NCBI GenBank assembly: GCA_028293765.1
Contig: JAQGOG010000083.1
Location: forward strand, 1 to 43,374
Direction: 5' to 3'
DNA from: Gammaproteobacteria bacterium
GTDB taxonomy: Bacteria; Pseudomonadota; Gammaproteobacteria; Steroidobacterales; Steroidobacteraceae
DNA length: 43,374 nt
Positions 31,635 to 42,223 of the stretch are shown in pieces. The position numbers and the translations under genes are program-made. Below the pieces are notes generated by a model, which made no database searches, was not told where the DNA came from, and saw only the letters and a list, made by a program, of their open reading frames with translations. How positions within the stretch are numbered: position 1 is the first letter of the stretch; every line of letters starts with the position of its first letter.

Positions 31635-33515
31635 ATGCGGGAAATTCAGGCTGGCGATCCCGAGTCGGAAGATCTCGGATCGCGTGCGGAGCAGGTGCTG
31701 CGGGACGTCTTCGGTTATCCCGCATTCCGCGGCGAGCAGAAGGAGATCGTCACTCATCTTTCCGGCGGCGGCGATGCGCTGGTTCTCATGCCCACCGGCG
31801 GTGGGAAATCATTGTGCTTCCAAATCCCCGCACTCGTGCGCGAGGGGATGGGCGTCGTCGTCTCGCCGCTCATCGCACTTATGCAGGATCAGGTCGCGGC
31901 CCTGGAGGAGGCCGGCGTACGCGCGGCGGCCCTCAACTCCTCGATGACCTGGGCCCAGGTGCAGGCGGTGGAGCGAAAAGTTCGCACCGGCGACCTCGAT
32001 CTTCTGTACGTGGCGCCTGAGCGGCTACTCACCGACAGGTGCCTCGAGCTGCTGGATTCGGCGGCACAGATCGCGTTGTTCGCGATTGACGAAGCGCACT
32101 GCGTGTCGCAGTGGGGTCATGACTTTCGGCCCGAGTACATCCGGCTCGCGGTGCTGGCCGAGCGCTACCCGGGTATCCCGCGCGTGGCCCTGACGGCCAC
32201 CGCTGATGATCTGACTCGAAAGGAAATCATCGCGCGACTGCACCTGCAGAACGCGCGTGTCTTCATTTCGAGCTTCGATCGCCCGAACATCCGTTACCGG
32301 ATTGCCGAGAAGTTGGGTGCTCGGAAGCAGCTGCTGGATTTCATCAGAACCGAGCACGCCGGCGAATCCGGAATCGTCTACTGCCTCTCGCGCGCCACGG
32401 TGGATGACACCGCGGTTTTCCTGGCGGGACATGACGTGAACGCTTTGCCTTATCACGCGGGTCTCGACAACGGTACACGTGAGGCGCACCAGAGTCGTTT
32501 CATACGCGAAGATGCCGTGGTCATGGTCGCCACCATTGCATTCGGGATGGGCATCGATAAGCCCGATGTACGGTTCGTTGCCCACCTGGACCTGCCCAAA
32601 AGCATCGAGGGCTACTACCAGGAAACGGGCCGAGCCGGGCGCGATGGATTACCCGCAGATGCCTGGATGATCTACGGGCTCGGGGACGTCGTGCAGCAGC
32701 GTTGGATGATCGATCAGTCCGAAGCCGAGGAAGAGTACAAGCGCGTCATCACCGCGAAGCTGGATGCCATCCTCGGACTGTGTGAGACGACGGAGTGTCG
32801 TCGCGTCCGCCTGCTCGATTACTTCGGCGAGGCGAGCACGCCTTGCAACAATTGCGACAACTGCCTCACGCCTCCCGAGGAATGGGATGGCACGGAGGCG
32901 GCGCGGAAATTGATGTCCTGCGTGTTCCGCTGTGAGCAGGCCACTGGTTTCTCGTTCGGCGCGCAGCAGATCATCGATATCCTGCGTGGCAAGAGCACGC
33001 CGAAAGTCCTGCAGTTCGGGCACGAGCGGCTCAGCACTTTCGGTATAGGGGCCGATCTGGATGTGGCGCAGTGGCGCTCGGTCCTGCGGCAACTCGTCAT
33101 GCTTCGGCTGGTGAAGGTGGATCACGAGCGATTCAACACGCTGCGGCTCACGGATGCCAGTCGTGAGGTTCTCAGAGGCGAGCGGCAATTGCGCCTGCGC
33201 CGACCTACGCAGAAAGCGATACCAAAACGCTCCGAGCGCCGGCTCATCGATAAAAGCCGCGTTACCCTGGACGTTGCGGAGAGTGTGGGTGAGAACGAAA
33301 CGGTCTACGAGGCATTGAGAGCATGGAGGCGCGAAATATCCAAGGAGCACGGAGTGCCGGCCTACACCGTATTCCATGACAGTACGCTGCGTGAGCTGGC
33401 GAGAACCCAACCGCGCTCGCTGGATGAGTTGCGGTCGATTTCAGGAATTGGAGCTACGAAGCTCGAGAGGTATGGCTCGGCGTTGCTGGAAACGTTGCAG
33501 ACTGCTGGTGCGTGA
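31635..33515 (+). CDS. recQ: ATP-dependent DNA helicase RecQ
   Basis: A 626-residue 3'-5' helicase for recombination and fork repair. Motif I (Walker A) is MPTGGGKS, motif II is AIDEAHC with the aromatic-rich loop [12 protein letters not shown], and motif VI lies in [12 protein letters not shown]. The RQC zinc site ([14 protein letters not shown], then CNNCDNC) and a C-terminal HRDC domain ([20 protein letters not shown]) are both present, so it is full length. ATG at 31635 is preferred; GTG at 31578 would add 19 residues unlike the family. It is convergent with the aldehyde dehydrogenase gene. Confidence 0.95.
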   Translation: MREIQAGDPESEDLGSRAEQVLRDVFGYPAFRGEQKEIVTHLSGGGDALVLMPTGGGKSLCFQIPALVREGMGVVVSPLIALMQDQVAALEEAGVRAAALNSSMTWAQVQAVERKVRTGDLDLLYVAPERLLTDRCLELLDSAAQIALFAIDEAHCVSQWGHDFRPEYIRLAVLAERYPGIPRVALTATADDLTRKEIIARLHLQNARVFISSFDRPNIRYRIAEKLGARKQLLDFIRTEHAGESGIVYCLSRATVDDTAVFLAGHDVNALPYHAGLDNGTREAHQSRFIREDAVVMVATIAFGMGIDKPDVRFVAHLDLPKSIEGYYQETGRAGRDGLPADAWMIYGLGDVVQQRWMIDQSEAEEEYKRVITAKLDAILGLCETTECRRVRLLDYFGEASTPCNNCDNCLTPPEEWDGTEAARKLMSCVFRCEQATGFSFGAQQIIDILRGKSTPKVLQFGHERLSTFGIGADLDVAQWRSVLRQLVMLRLVKVDHERFNTLRLTDASREVLRGERQLRLRRPTQKAIPKRSERRLIDKSRVTLDVAESVGENETVYEALRAWRREISKEHGVPAYTVFHDSTLRELARTQPRSLDELRSISGIGATKLERYGSALLETLQTAGA

Positions 33516-33527
33516 GCGGTGACACGG

Positions 33528-33567
33528 CGCCCGGCGCATCGTGCCGCCTCGCGGCGCACGCCGGGCG
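33528..33567. terminator. GC-rich stem-loop between convergent recQ and dehydrogenase genes
   Basis: CGCCCGGCG (33528-33536) and CGCCGGGCG (33559-33567) are perfect 9-bp arms around a 22-nt loop that is itself partly paired. It lies in the 67-bp gap between two convergent stop codons. It probably separates the two transcripts, though neither strand shows a T-run. Confidence 0.5.
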
Positions 33568-33582
33568 ACGCCTGTCCCCGGC

Positions 33583-35034
33583 TTACATCGGCTGCTTGAG
33601 CACGCTGATCACCTGCGGCTCCATGTTCTCCTTCAATCCGAGCACCGAGTACGTGCGGCCGATTCCGGACTCCTTGGCGCCCCCAAAGGGGACGGTGGCG
33701 GATGTGGCGCGGTGCTGATTCACCCACGCGGTGCCGACTTCCAGTCGCGCGGCGATGGCGGCCCCACGTTCCGGGTCGTGGCTCCATACTGAGCCGGCGA
33801 GCCCGTAGCGAGTGTCATTGGCGCGGCGGATCACGTCGTCGATGTCGCTGAACTTCAGCACCGGGACGATCGGGCCAAACTGCTCTTCACGCACGAGCCT
33901 GCTGTTCTCGTCGACGTCGGCGACGATGGTCGGCGGGAAGAAATAGCCCGGCCGGTCCGGAAGCTCGCCGCCAGCCAGAATGCGTGCGCCGCTGCGCTTC
34001 GTGTCTTCGAGAATGCCGCGCACCCGCTCGTACTGCATACGGTTCTGGATGGGTCCGTACTGCGTCTGGGGGTCGAGTCCGTCGCCGATGCGGGCTTTAC
34101 GCGCTTCCTCGACTAACGCCTCACAGAGGGCAGCGTAGATCCGCTCATGCGCATAAATGCGCTTGATGGCCATGCAGACCTGACCGCTGTTGACGAATGC
34201 TGCGAAGAACAACCGCGGCGCGACGGCTTTCGGGTCGACGTCATCCAGCACGATGGCGGCATCGTTACCGCCCAGCTCGAGAGTGACCCGCTTCAGAGTG
34301 CCCGCTGCGCTCGCCATGACCTGCTTGCCGGTCGCAACGGAGCCGGTGAAGGAGATTTTGTCGATGCCCGGATGCTCCGTCATCCATTGACCGAGGTCGT
34401 CGCCGCCCGCGACGATGTTTATCACTCCCGGTGGAAATACATCGCGCAGCAGCTCGCCGAGTTTCAGCGTGCACAGCGGGGTGTAAGGGGAGGGCTTCAG
34501 TATTACGGTGTTGCCCGTGTAGAGCGCGGATACGAGAGGACCGGCGGCGAGATTGATCGGTGCATTCCACGGCGTAATGATTCCCACGACGCCCAGAGGA
34601 CGATAGTGCAGCTCGATCCTGCGCTCGGCGTCCTCCATCAGTTTCTCGACCGGGATCGCGATGGCCGCCATTCCCTCGGACTGGCTCGCTGCGCGGCCTA
34701 TTTCGTCGCGTGACTGCGAGACGGGTTTGCCCTGTTCGCGGGTGAGAAGCTCTGCAAGCGCGTCCTGGTTGGCTCGCAACACGCCCGCCATGCGTTTGAT
34801 CGCCGCGGCTCTCTCTTCGAAAGACAGACGACTCCACGCACCGGATGCGCCGCGGGCGGACGTGACGGCACGATCCAATTGCGCCTGGCTTGCCGCGGGA
34901 CAACGTGCGAACACCGTGGCGGTTGCGGGATTGATGACGTCGAGCGACCGCTCGCTACCCACCAGCTCGCCGCCAATGAGGAGCGCAAAATCCGTTCTGA
35001 GGTCGGTCGCGTTCGCGACGCTTGGAGCTGCCAT
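33583..35034 (-). CDS. NAD(P)-dependent aldehyde dehydrogenase
   Basis: A 483-residue ALDH-superfamily enzyme. Catalytic Cys is in NSGQVCMAIKR, the general base Glu in LELGGNDA, and the cofactor loop is FTGSVATGK; the C-terminal PFGGAKESGIGR is the oligomer-stabilising motif. It is divergent from the ring-cleavage operon, so it may oxidise an aromatic aldehyde (vanillin or a similar lignin fragment) to feed protocatechuate or gallate. The substrate cannot be read from sequence. Its ribosome-binding site overlaps a small palindrome (35034-35046, TAGAGG-T-CCTCTA). Confidence 0.92.
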   Translation of the reverse strand: MAAPSVANATDLRTDFALLIGGELVGSERSLDVINPATATVFARCPAASQAQLDRAVTSARGASGAWSRLSFEERAAAIKRMAGVLRANQDALAELLTREQGKPVSQSRDEIGRAASQSEGMAAIAIPVEKLMEDAERRIELHYRPLGVVGIITPWNAPINLAAGPLVSALYTGNTVILKPSPYTPLCTLKLGELLRDVFPPGVINIVAGGDDLGQWMTEHPGIDKISFTGSVATGKQVMASAAGTLKRVTLELGGNDAAIVLDDVDPKAVAPRLFFAAFVNSGQVCMAIKRIYAHERIYAALCEALVEEARKARIGDGLDPQTQYGPIQNRMQYERVRGILEDTKRSGARILAGGELPDRPGYFFPPTIVADVDENSRLVREEQFGPIVPVLKFSDIDDVIRRANDTRYGLAGSVWSHDPERGAAIAARLEVGTAWVNQHRATSATVPFGGAKESGIGRTYSVLGLKENMEPQVISVLKQPM

Positions 35035-35111
35035 AGAGGTCCTCTAGTCTTGTACTGCGGCGCCGGCGCGTGCATCGCCAGGCGCTACAAGCACGTTCGA
35101 TAGTCGTTCTA

Positions 35112-35126
35112 GTGCGAATATCGCAC
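35112..35126. promoter_or_regulatory. Palindromic operator candidate GTGCGA-ATA-TCGCAC
   Basis: Perfect 6-bp arms, in the 197-bp divergent region between the aldehyde dehydrogenase gene and the ligI-A-B-C operon. It is well placed to control both. No regulator gene is adjacent, so the binding protein is unknown. Confidence 0.5.
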
Positions 35127-35131
35127 CGTCC

Positions 35132-35152
35132 GCACACACCCACGTTGTGTGC
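35132..35152. promoter_or_regulatory. Inverted repeat GCACACA-N7-TGTGTGC
   Basis: Perfect 7-bp arms (35132-35138 and 35146-35152), only 5 bp from the palindrome at 35112-35126. It may be a second operator or the other half of a composite site for the lig promoters. Confidence 0.5.
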
Positions 35153-35231
35153 ACGGAAGCCGATCGTTACGATAACAAACGAGCCCCACCGCGGCACTGC
35201 CGGTGGCCCCCGCCAAGCCTTGAAATACAGC

Positions 35232-36119
35232 ATGACGAACATTCCGACCTGCAAAGCTCCCGATCCTGATACCCATAAGCCCAAGTACCGCCCGCCACCA
35301 GGTGCCTGCGACGCTCATTGCCACATTTTCGGTCCCGGCGACCGTTATCCGTACGCGGCGGATCGGACGTATACGCCGCCCGATGCACCGCTGGAACGGT
35401 TCAAGCAACTGCAGGCGATTCTCGGCCTCGAGCGAGCTGTGCTCGTCAACGCGAGTTGCCATGGCACCGACAATACGGTCATCGTAGATGCCATCGCGCA
35501 AAGCGGCGGCCGCTACCGCGGCGTCGCGAACGCCGACGATTCATTCACCGAGCGTGACTTCGAAAAGCTACACCATGATGGCTTTCGGGGCGTGCGCTTC
35601 AACTTCGTGAAGCACCTGGGCGGCATGCCCGACATGGACGAGTTCCAGCGCATTCTCGCGCGCATCAAGCCGTTCGGCTGGCACGTGGATCTGCATTTCG
35701 ACGCGGCGGATCTCGTTGAGTTCGACGCGCTGCTGCACGAGCTGCCGGTGCCCTTCATCATCGATCACATGGGCCGTGTGCCGACCAAAGCCGGCCTCGA
35801 CCAGCCGCCGTTCCGCACCTTGCTGGCGCTCGCCCGCAAGCATCCGGACTGCTGGGTCAAAGTCTCCGGTGCGGAACGCATCTCGAGCGCCGGTCCGCCG
35901 TTCACCGATGCCGTGCCATTCGCGCGTGCCCTGATCGAGGCGATTCCCGACCGGATTCTGTGGGGCACCGACTGGCCGCACCCGAATATCGCCCGGCACA
36001 TGCCCAACGACGGGGACCTGGTCGATCTCATCCCGCTCATAGCCCCCGACGTGGCGACTCAGCGTAAAATACTCGTAGACAATCCTCACCGCCTGTACGG
36101 CTTTGGCGCGGCCGGCTAG
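35232..36119 (+). CDS. ligI: 2-pyrone-4,6-dicarboxylate (PDC) hydrolase, LigI-like
   Basis: A 295-residue amidohydrolase, the size of Sphingobium LigI. It opens PDC to 4-oxalomesaconate. The HxH motif of the superfamily is His29/His31 (CDAHCHIFGP), and the C-terminal catalytic Asp lies in ILWGTDWPHPN; VRFNFVKHLGG and IDHMGR match LigI substrate-pocket segments. ATG at 35232 gives the family N-terminus; the frame is open further upstream without support. It is the first gene of a ligI-ligA-ligB-ligC operon and starts 198 bp from the divergent aldehyde dehydrogenase gene. Confidence 0.9.
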   Translation: MTNIPTCKAPDPDTHKPKYRPPPGACDAHCHIFGPGDRYPYAADRTYTPPDAPLERFKQLQAILGLERAVLVNASCHGTDNTVIVDAIAQSGGRYRGVANADDSFTERDFEKLHHDGFRGVRFNFVKHLGGMPDMDEFQRILARIKPFGWHVDLHFDAADLVEFDALLHELPVPFIIDHMGRVPTKAGLDQPPFRTLLALARKHPDCWVKVSGAERISSAGPPFTDAVPFARALIEAIPDRILWGTDWPHPNIARHMPNDGDLVDLIPLIAPDVATQRKILVDNPHRLYGFGAAG

Positions 36120-36137
36120 GCGCTTGAAGGAGAACCC

Positions 36138-37371
<1,234 letters not shown>

Positions 37372-37444
37372 CGGCCCGGTGTCGCGCGCGCGGCTCGGAC
37401 GGGCGACCGCGCTATCGAAAGACGAACACAGCATCAGGTTGAAC

Positions 37445-38395
37445 ATGAAGATAGTATTGGCAGGACAGGGCGCCTTCGGCGTCAAACATCTGGAAGCGGT
37501 GCGCAACATCGAAGGAATCCAGGTGGACTCGATCGCCGGCGGCAGCCCCGCGCCGACGGAGGAAGTGGCGAAGAAGTTCGGCATTCCTCACTGGACCACG
37601 GATCTCGCTGAGAGCCTCGCGCGGCCGGGAGTGGAAGCCGTTCTTCTGGCGACCCCCACGCAGATGCACGCCAAGCAGGCGGAGCAGTGCATGCGCGCCG
37701 GCAAGCACGTCATGGTGGAGATCCCGATGGCCGACAACCTCGCCGACTCGGAGCGGCTGGTGAAGGTACAGAAGGAAACGGGCGTGATCGCGATGGCCGG
37801 CCATACGCGCCGCTTCAACCCGAGCCACCAGTGGATCCACAAGCGCATCGAGGCCGGCGAGCTGAAGATTCAACAGATGGACGTGCAGACGTATTTCTTC
37901 CGTCGCACGAACATGAACGCTCTCGGGAAGGCGCGCAGCTGGACCGATCACCTGCTGTGGCACCATGCCTGTCACACGGTCGACCTGTTTCAGTACCAGG
38001 TGGGAGAAGCCGCCTCGCACAGCTTCGCGCTGCAGGGACCGATCCATCCCCAGCTCGGTATCGCCATGGACATGAGCATCGGCATGAAGACGCCCTCAGG
38101 GGCGATCTGCACGCTGTCGCTGTCATTCAACAACGATGGGCCGCTGGGGACGTTCTTTCGCTATATCTGCGACAACGGCACATATCTCGCGCGTTACGAC
38201 GAGCTCGTCGACGGCAACAACAAGCCTATCGACGTCTCGAAGGTCGACGTGTCGATGAATGGCATCGAGTTGCAGGATCGCGAGTTCTTCGCCGCCATTC
38301 GCGAGAAGCGTGAACCGAACTCCAGCGTGGCGCAGGTGTTGCCGGCCATGCGGACACTCGACAAGCTGGAAAAGATGGCGACGAGCGCCGTCTAA
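37445..38395 (+). CDS. ligC: 4-carboxy-2-hydroxymuconate-6-semialdehyde dehydrogenase
   Basis: A 316-residue Gfo/Idh/MocA-type oxidoreductase that turns the ring-cleavage product (as its hemiacetal) into PDC with NADP. The Rossmann motif is GQGAFG at 7-12 (MKIVLAGQGAFGVKHL); VEIPMADN and the HHACHTVDLFQY segment match LigC. ATG at 37445, 73 bp after ligB, has AGG upstream; the frame is open further 5' without support. Its stop overlaps, tail to tail, the stop of the convergent symporter gene by 4 bp, so no terminator separates them. Confidence 0.93.
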   Translation: MKIVLAGQGAFGVKHLEAVRNIEGIQVDSIAGGSPAPTEEVAKKFGIPHWTTDLAESLARPGVEAVLLATPTQMHAKQAEQCMRAGKHVMVEIPMADNLADSERLVKVQKETGVIAMAGHTRRFNPSHQWIHKRIEAGELKIQQMDVQTYFFRRTNMNALGKARSWTDHLLWHHACHTVDLFQYQVGEAASHSFALQGPIHPQLGIAMDMSIGMKTPSGAICTLSLSFNNDGPLGTFFRYICDNGTYLARYDELVDGNNKPIDVSKVDVSMNGIELQDREFFAAIREKREPNSSVAQVLPAMRTLDKLEKMATSAV

Positions 38396-39681
38396 CGCGA
38401 TCGCAAGCCTACGTGCGCCCTTAGCGTCTCGAGGTTAAGGGCGCCTTCCCACTTCGATATCACGATCGTGGCTACGGAGTTGCCGATGAGGTTCACGAAC
38501 GTGAGCGCTTCGGCCATCACCCGGTGAATGCCGAGCACGAGCGCAATGCTCGCCACGGGCACGGTGCCCAGCGACCCCAGAGTCGCCGCGAGCACCACGA
38601 AGGCCGCTCCTGCTACTCCCGCAGCGCCCTTCGAGGCCAACAACAGTACCGCGAGCACGATCAGCTGGTGTGCAAGGTCCAGCGGTGTGTTCGTCGCCTG
38701 TGCGAGGAAAACCACGACGGTAGCCAGATACAGGCAAGTGCCGTCGAGGTTGAAGGAATAGCCTGTCGGGATCACGACACCCACCACCGATTCTTCGCAT
38801 CCGAGCTCGCGTAGGCGCTGCATGATTCGCGGCAGCACTGTCTCGGTAGATGTGGTCGCTGCGACGATCAGGATCTCTTCGCGAATGTACTTCATGAGCC
38901 GCAGGAGACTCACGTCGACCCACCACGCGACACTCCCGAGTACGACAAACACGAACAGCAGCGAGACCGCGTAGAACTCGAGAATCAATTCGCCAAGCGA
39001 CAGCAGGGAACTCGTCCCGAACTTGCCGACCGTGAAGGCGATCGAGCCGAAGGCGCCAAGCGGCGCGACCCACATGATGAAGCCGACGATGCGGAAGAAG
39101 ATCGGCGAGAGCGCTTCGATAAGATTGAACACGGGGCGCCCCCGCTCGCCGACCAGGGTCAGCGCAAAAGCGAACAGCAGCGAGACGAGCAGGACCTGCA
39201 GCACGTTCGGCTGGGTGAAAGCGCCCACGAACGTCGTGGGAATGACGTTCAGCACAAACTGCGTGACGGTCTGTTCGCCTGCCTGCGCGGTGTAGGAGCT
39301 GACGGCGTGCGTGTCGATTGCGGCAGCGTCGACATTCATGCCTACGCCCGGTTTCCAGATATTCACCGCGACGAGTGCGATGACGAGAGCAGTTAGCGTG
39401 ATGGCCAGGAAATAACCGAGGGCCTTGAGCGCGACGCGGCCGACGCGCTTCATGTCGTTCATGCCGGCGACGCCGTGTACGACGCTGCAGAAGATGATCG
39501 GTCCGATGATCATCCGAACGAGATTGATGAACGCGTCGCCGAGCGGTTTCGTCTTCTCGGCGAGCCCGGGGTCGAAGTGCCCCAGCAGGATGCCCGCCGC
39601 AGTGGCGATGAGCACCTGGAACCAGAGCTGCCCTATGAGACGATAACGGGGCGGCGCGGCGACAGCGTCCATGCTGGTCAT
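38392..39681 (-). CDS. Dicarboxylate/amino acid:cation symporter (DAACS, GltP/DctA-like)
   Basis: A 429-residue inner-membrane transporter with about eight helices and two re-entrant loops. Family motifs include TTSTETVLPRIM (serine-rich loop), GYSFNLDGTCLYLA and the C-terminal LIGNSVATIVISKWEG. It brings in C4-dicarboxylates or acidic amino acids with H+ or Na+. Inside a protocatechuate cluster it may import an aromatic-pathway acid or carry the resulting organic acids; the substrate is not determined. It is convergent with ligC. Confidence 0.92.
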   Translation of the reverse strand: MTSMDAVAAPPRYRLIGQLWFQVLIATAAGILLGHFDPGLAEKTKPLGDAFINLVRMIIGPIIFCSVVHGVAGMNDMKRVGRVALKALGYFLAITLTALVIALVAVNIWKPGVGMNVDAAAIDTHAVSSYTAQAGEQTVTQFVLNVIPTTFVGAFTQPNVLQVLLVSLLFAFALTLVGERGRPVFNLIEALSPIFFRIVGFIMWVAPLGAFGSIAFTVGKFGTSSLLSLGELILEFYAVSLLFVFVVLGSVAWWVDVSLLRLMKYIREEILIVAATTSTETVLPRIMQRLRELGCEESVVGVVIPTGYSFNLDGTCLYLATVVVFLAQATNTPLDLAHQLIVLAVLLLASKGAAGVAGAAFVVLAATLGSLGTVPVASIALVLGIHRVMAEALTFVNLIGNSVATIVISKWEGALNLETLRAHVGLRSR

Positions 39682-39774
39682 ATCAGACTGTGTGGTTACT
39701 TGAGAGGCGGGCCGCGCGCCCGCGATGCAGCGGCCGCGCAGCGGCGAAAGTGATCTTCGTAGTCACCGTCGCAG

Positions 39775-40812
39775 TTAGCGCCGCGCCGCGGCCTTGGCCG
39801 CATCCAGCTTGGCCGCCAGCCGCGGGTACACGCGACGTGCGTTGCCCTCGAAGATCTTGGTTTTGTCGGCCGCGCTCAACGGCAGCGCATCGACATAACG
39901 CTTCGTGTCGTCGTAGTAATGGCCCGTGCGCGGGTCGATACCGCGCACCGCGCCGACCATCTCCGAGCCGAACAGGATGTTGTCGACCGGAATGACCTTG
40001 AGCAGCAGCTCGATTCCGGGCAGGTGGTACACGCACGTGTCGAGGAACACGTTCTTCAACAACAGCTCCTCGAGCGGCGGACGCTTGAGGTCCTGCGCAA
40101 GGCCGCGATACCGGCCCCAGTGGAACGGCACTGCCCCGCCTCCATGGGGAATGATGAATCGCAGCGTCGGAAAATCCTTGAACAGATCCGAAGTCAGGAA
40201 CTGCATGAACGCCGTCGTATCGGCGTTGATGTAATGAGCGCCCGTCGCATGGAAGTTAGGGTTGCAGGAGGAGCTCACGTGCACCATGGCGGGCACGTCC
40301 AGCTCGACCATTTTCTCGTAGAGCGGATACCAGTGACGGTCGGTGAGGGGCGGCGAATTCCAGTGGCCGCCCGAAGGGTCCGGGTTCAGGTTACAGCCGA
40401 TGAAGCCCAGTTCCTCAACGCAGCGGACCAGCTCCGCGGCGCTGTTGACGGGAGCTACGCCGGGTGACTGCGGCAGCTGGCAGACACCGACGAAGTTATC
40501 AGGATAGAGATCGACGACGCGGTGGATCAGGTCATTGCAGACACGCGACCAGTTCAGGCTGGTCGTCTCGTTGCCGATGTGATGGGCCATCGCCGAGGCG
40601 CGCGGCGAGAAGATCGTAAGATCGGTACCGCGCTCGCGCTGCAGCTTCAGTTGTGCCTTCTCGAGGCTGTCGCGAATCTGATCGTCACTGATGTTCACTC
40701 TGGCGCTCGGTGCGGCCAGGGAGGCATCCTCGAGGCCCGCGATCTGCGCGTCCCGGTACTTCTGCAGTTCGCCCGGCGCAGTGGTGTAGTGGCCATGACA
40801 ATCAATGATCAT
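39775..40812 (-). CDS. ligJ: 4-oxalomesaconate hydratase, LigJ-like
   Basis: A 345-residue amidohydrolase-superfamily hydratase. The metal motif HxH is His6/His8 (IIDCHGHYTTAPG); HVSSSCNPNFHATGAHYINADT and RFIIPHGGGAVPFHWGRYRG segments match LigJ. It hydrates 4-oxalomesaconate to 4-carboxy-4-hydroxy-2-oxoadipate, the LigK substrate. ATG at 40812 has AGGA about 6 bp upstream; the longer frame has no support. Probably co-transcribed with, or independent of, the downstream symporter gene (93-bp gap). Confidence 0.9.
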   Translation of the reverse strand: MIIDCHGHYTTAPGELQKYRDAQIAGLEDASLAAPSARVNISDDQIRDSLEKAQLKLQRERGTDLTIFSPRASAMAHHIGNETTSLNWSRVCNDLIHRVVDLYPDNFVGVCQLPQSPGVAPVNSAAELVRCVEELGFIGCNLNPDPSGGHWNSPPLTDRHWYPLYEKMVELDVPAMVHVSSSCNPNFHATGAHYINADTTAFMQFLTSDLFKDFPTLRFIIPHGGGAVPFHWGRYRGLAQDLKRPPLEELLLKNVFLDTCVYHLPGIELLLKVIPVDNILFGSEMVGAVRGIDPRTGHYYDDTKRYVDALPLSAADKTKIFEGNARRVYPRLAAKLDAAKAAARR

Positions 40813-41162
40813 TAGGATTCCTAAACTGGCGCGCAAGCGCGGCGTTGACGATGTCGGCAGCCATGATAACGAAGGGCTTTCCACATCGAAACTGCGTGCG
40901 TTTATCGGTGCGATTGCGCCGGGCGTGTCGGCCTGATAGGGGCCGCGGCAAGCGCGCATCGGCGTGACAGTCGCAGAGGGCAGACAAGCGGCGGGCGGTC
41001 AGATATGTTTTCATGCGCTCCTCGCGCACGCCTCGATAGAGGCCCGCGCAATGCCCCGCATCTGCGTGGCTGGAGGGGCCGGCCATCCGGCGGCCGTGAC
41101 CCGGCCCCGCGAACCGGCGGCCGGCGAACCGGCGGCCGGCGATCCAATGTGAACTGGAGTTT
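40813..41162. other. Divergent GC-rich region, ligJ / aldo-keto reductase
   Basis: 350 bp with no gene I can support. It holds a 34-bp inverted repeat with 8-bp arms (GGGGCCGG 41075-41082, CCGGCCCC 41101-41108) and two perfect tandem copies of a 15-bp unit (41111-41140). Promoters for both flanking genes must lie here but no standard hexamer pair is clear. Confidence 0.5.
41111..41140. repeat. Tandem 15-bp direct repeat (GAACCGGCGGCCGGC x2)
   Basis: Two perfect adjacent copies, 41111-41125 and 41126-41140, about 22 bp before the aldo/keto reductase start. Probably slippage or duplication; it may change the promoter-to-start distance. Confidence 0.85.
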
Positions 41163-42143
41163 ATGGTGGAATTACGACCTCTCGGCAAAACCGGCGAGCG
41201 CCTCTCCGCGGTCGGCTTCGGCTGCATGGGCCTGGTCGGCTGGTATGGGGCCCGCAATGACGCGGAGTCCCGGGCGACGCTGCTCGAAGCCATCGAAGGC
41301 GGCATGAATCATCTCGATACCGCCGCCTCGTATCAGCAGGGGGAGAACGAGCGTTTCGTCGGGTCGGTGATCCGCGACCGGCGCGACTCCGTCTTCCTCG
41401 CGACGAAGTACGGCATCACGCGTAGCGCCGAAGGCGCTCTCGAGATCGACAACCGCCCCGAGTCGATCCGTGCCTCCTGCGAAGCCAGCCTGGAACGGTT
41501 GGGCATCGAACGCATCGATCTCTTCTACCTGCATCGGATCGACCCGACGGTGCCGATCGAGGAGTCCGTGGGGGCCTTGAAGGAGCTCATCGTGGCCGGC
41601 AAGATCCGTTATGCGGGTTTATCGGAATGCAGCGTGCCGACCCTGCGGCGAGCGTGCGCCGTGCATGCCATCGCAGCGGTGCAGAGTGAGTACTCGTTAT
41701 GGTCGCGAGAGCCCGAAGACGGGATGCTGGCCGCATGCCGCGAGCTGGGAGTTGGTTTCGTGGCCTACAGTCCGCTTGGGCGTGGGTTTCTCGCGGGGAA
41801 TTTCCGCACGCTGAAAGATCTGCCGGCCGACGATCACCGGCGCCAGGTGCCCCGCTTTCAGGATGGAAGCGTGGAGCACAACGGCCGCATTGCCGAGCTC
41901 ATCCGTGAGTTTGCGCGCCAGAAAGGCTGCACTGCCGCCGAGCTCGCCCTCGCATGGGTATTGGCGCAGGGAGTTCTGACCATTCCCGGCATGAAGACGC
42001 GCACCCATCTCGCCGAGAACGTTGGAACGCTCGAATTGACGCTATCGCGGGCAGAGCAGAAAGAGCTCTCCGATAAAATCGCGACGCTCACAGTTCACGG
42101 CGACCGTCACGCACCCGCGATGATGAAGGCTATCGACGGCTGA
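41163..42143 (+). CDS. Aldo/keto reductase
   Basis: A 326-residue NADPH-dependent TIM-barrel reductase. The catalytic tetrad is readable: Asp and Tyr in HLDTAASYQQGENE, Lys in FLATKYGI, His in LFYLHRID. The C-terminal cofactor segment is LTIPGMKTRTHLAENVG. GGAG lies 4 bp before ATG at 41163, slightly close. Relatives reduce a wide range of aldehydes and sugars. In this cluster it may act on aromatic aldehydes, but there is no direct sign of the substrate. Confidence 0.9.
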   Translation: MVELRPLGKTGERLSAVGFGCMGLVGWYGARNDAESRATLLEAIEGGMNHLDTAASYQQGENERFVGSVIRDRRDSVFLATKYGITRSAEGALEIDNRPESIRASCEASLERLGIERIDLFYLHRIDPTVPIEESVGALKELIVAGKIRYAGLSECSVPTLRRACAVHAIAAVQSEYSLWSREPEDGMLAACRELGVGFVAYSPLGRGFLAGNFRTLKDLPADDHRRQVPRFQDGSVEHNGRIAELIREFARQKGCTAAELALAWVLAQGVLTIPGMKTRTHLAENVGTLELTLSRAEQKELSDKIATLTVHGDRHAPAMMKAIDG

Positions 42144-42223
42144 GAGGTGGGGCGCGTGGGTTGAGCTCGCTGCGAGCAGCAGCGCAAGTCCTAAGCGCCC
42201 CCCAAACCCCCAAAGCCCGCAAC

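Noticed and set aside
40802..41305. A minus-strand frame upstream of ligJ ending ADIVNAALARQF...
   Set aside because: It overlaps the ligJ and aldo/keto reductase starts, is rich in Arg/Pro typical of shadow frames, and matches no family I know.
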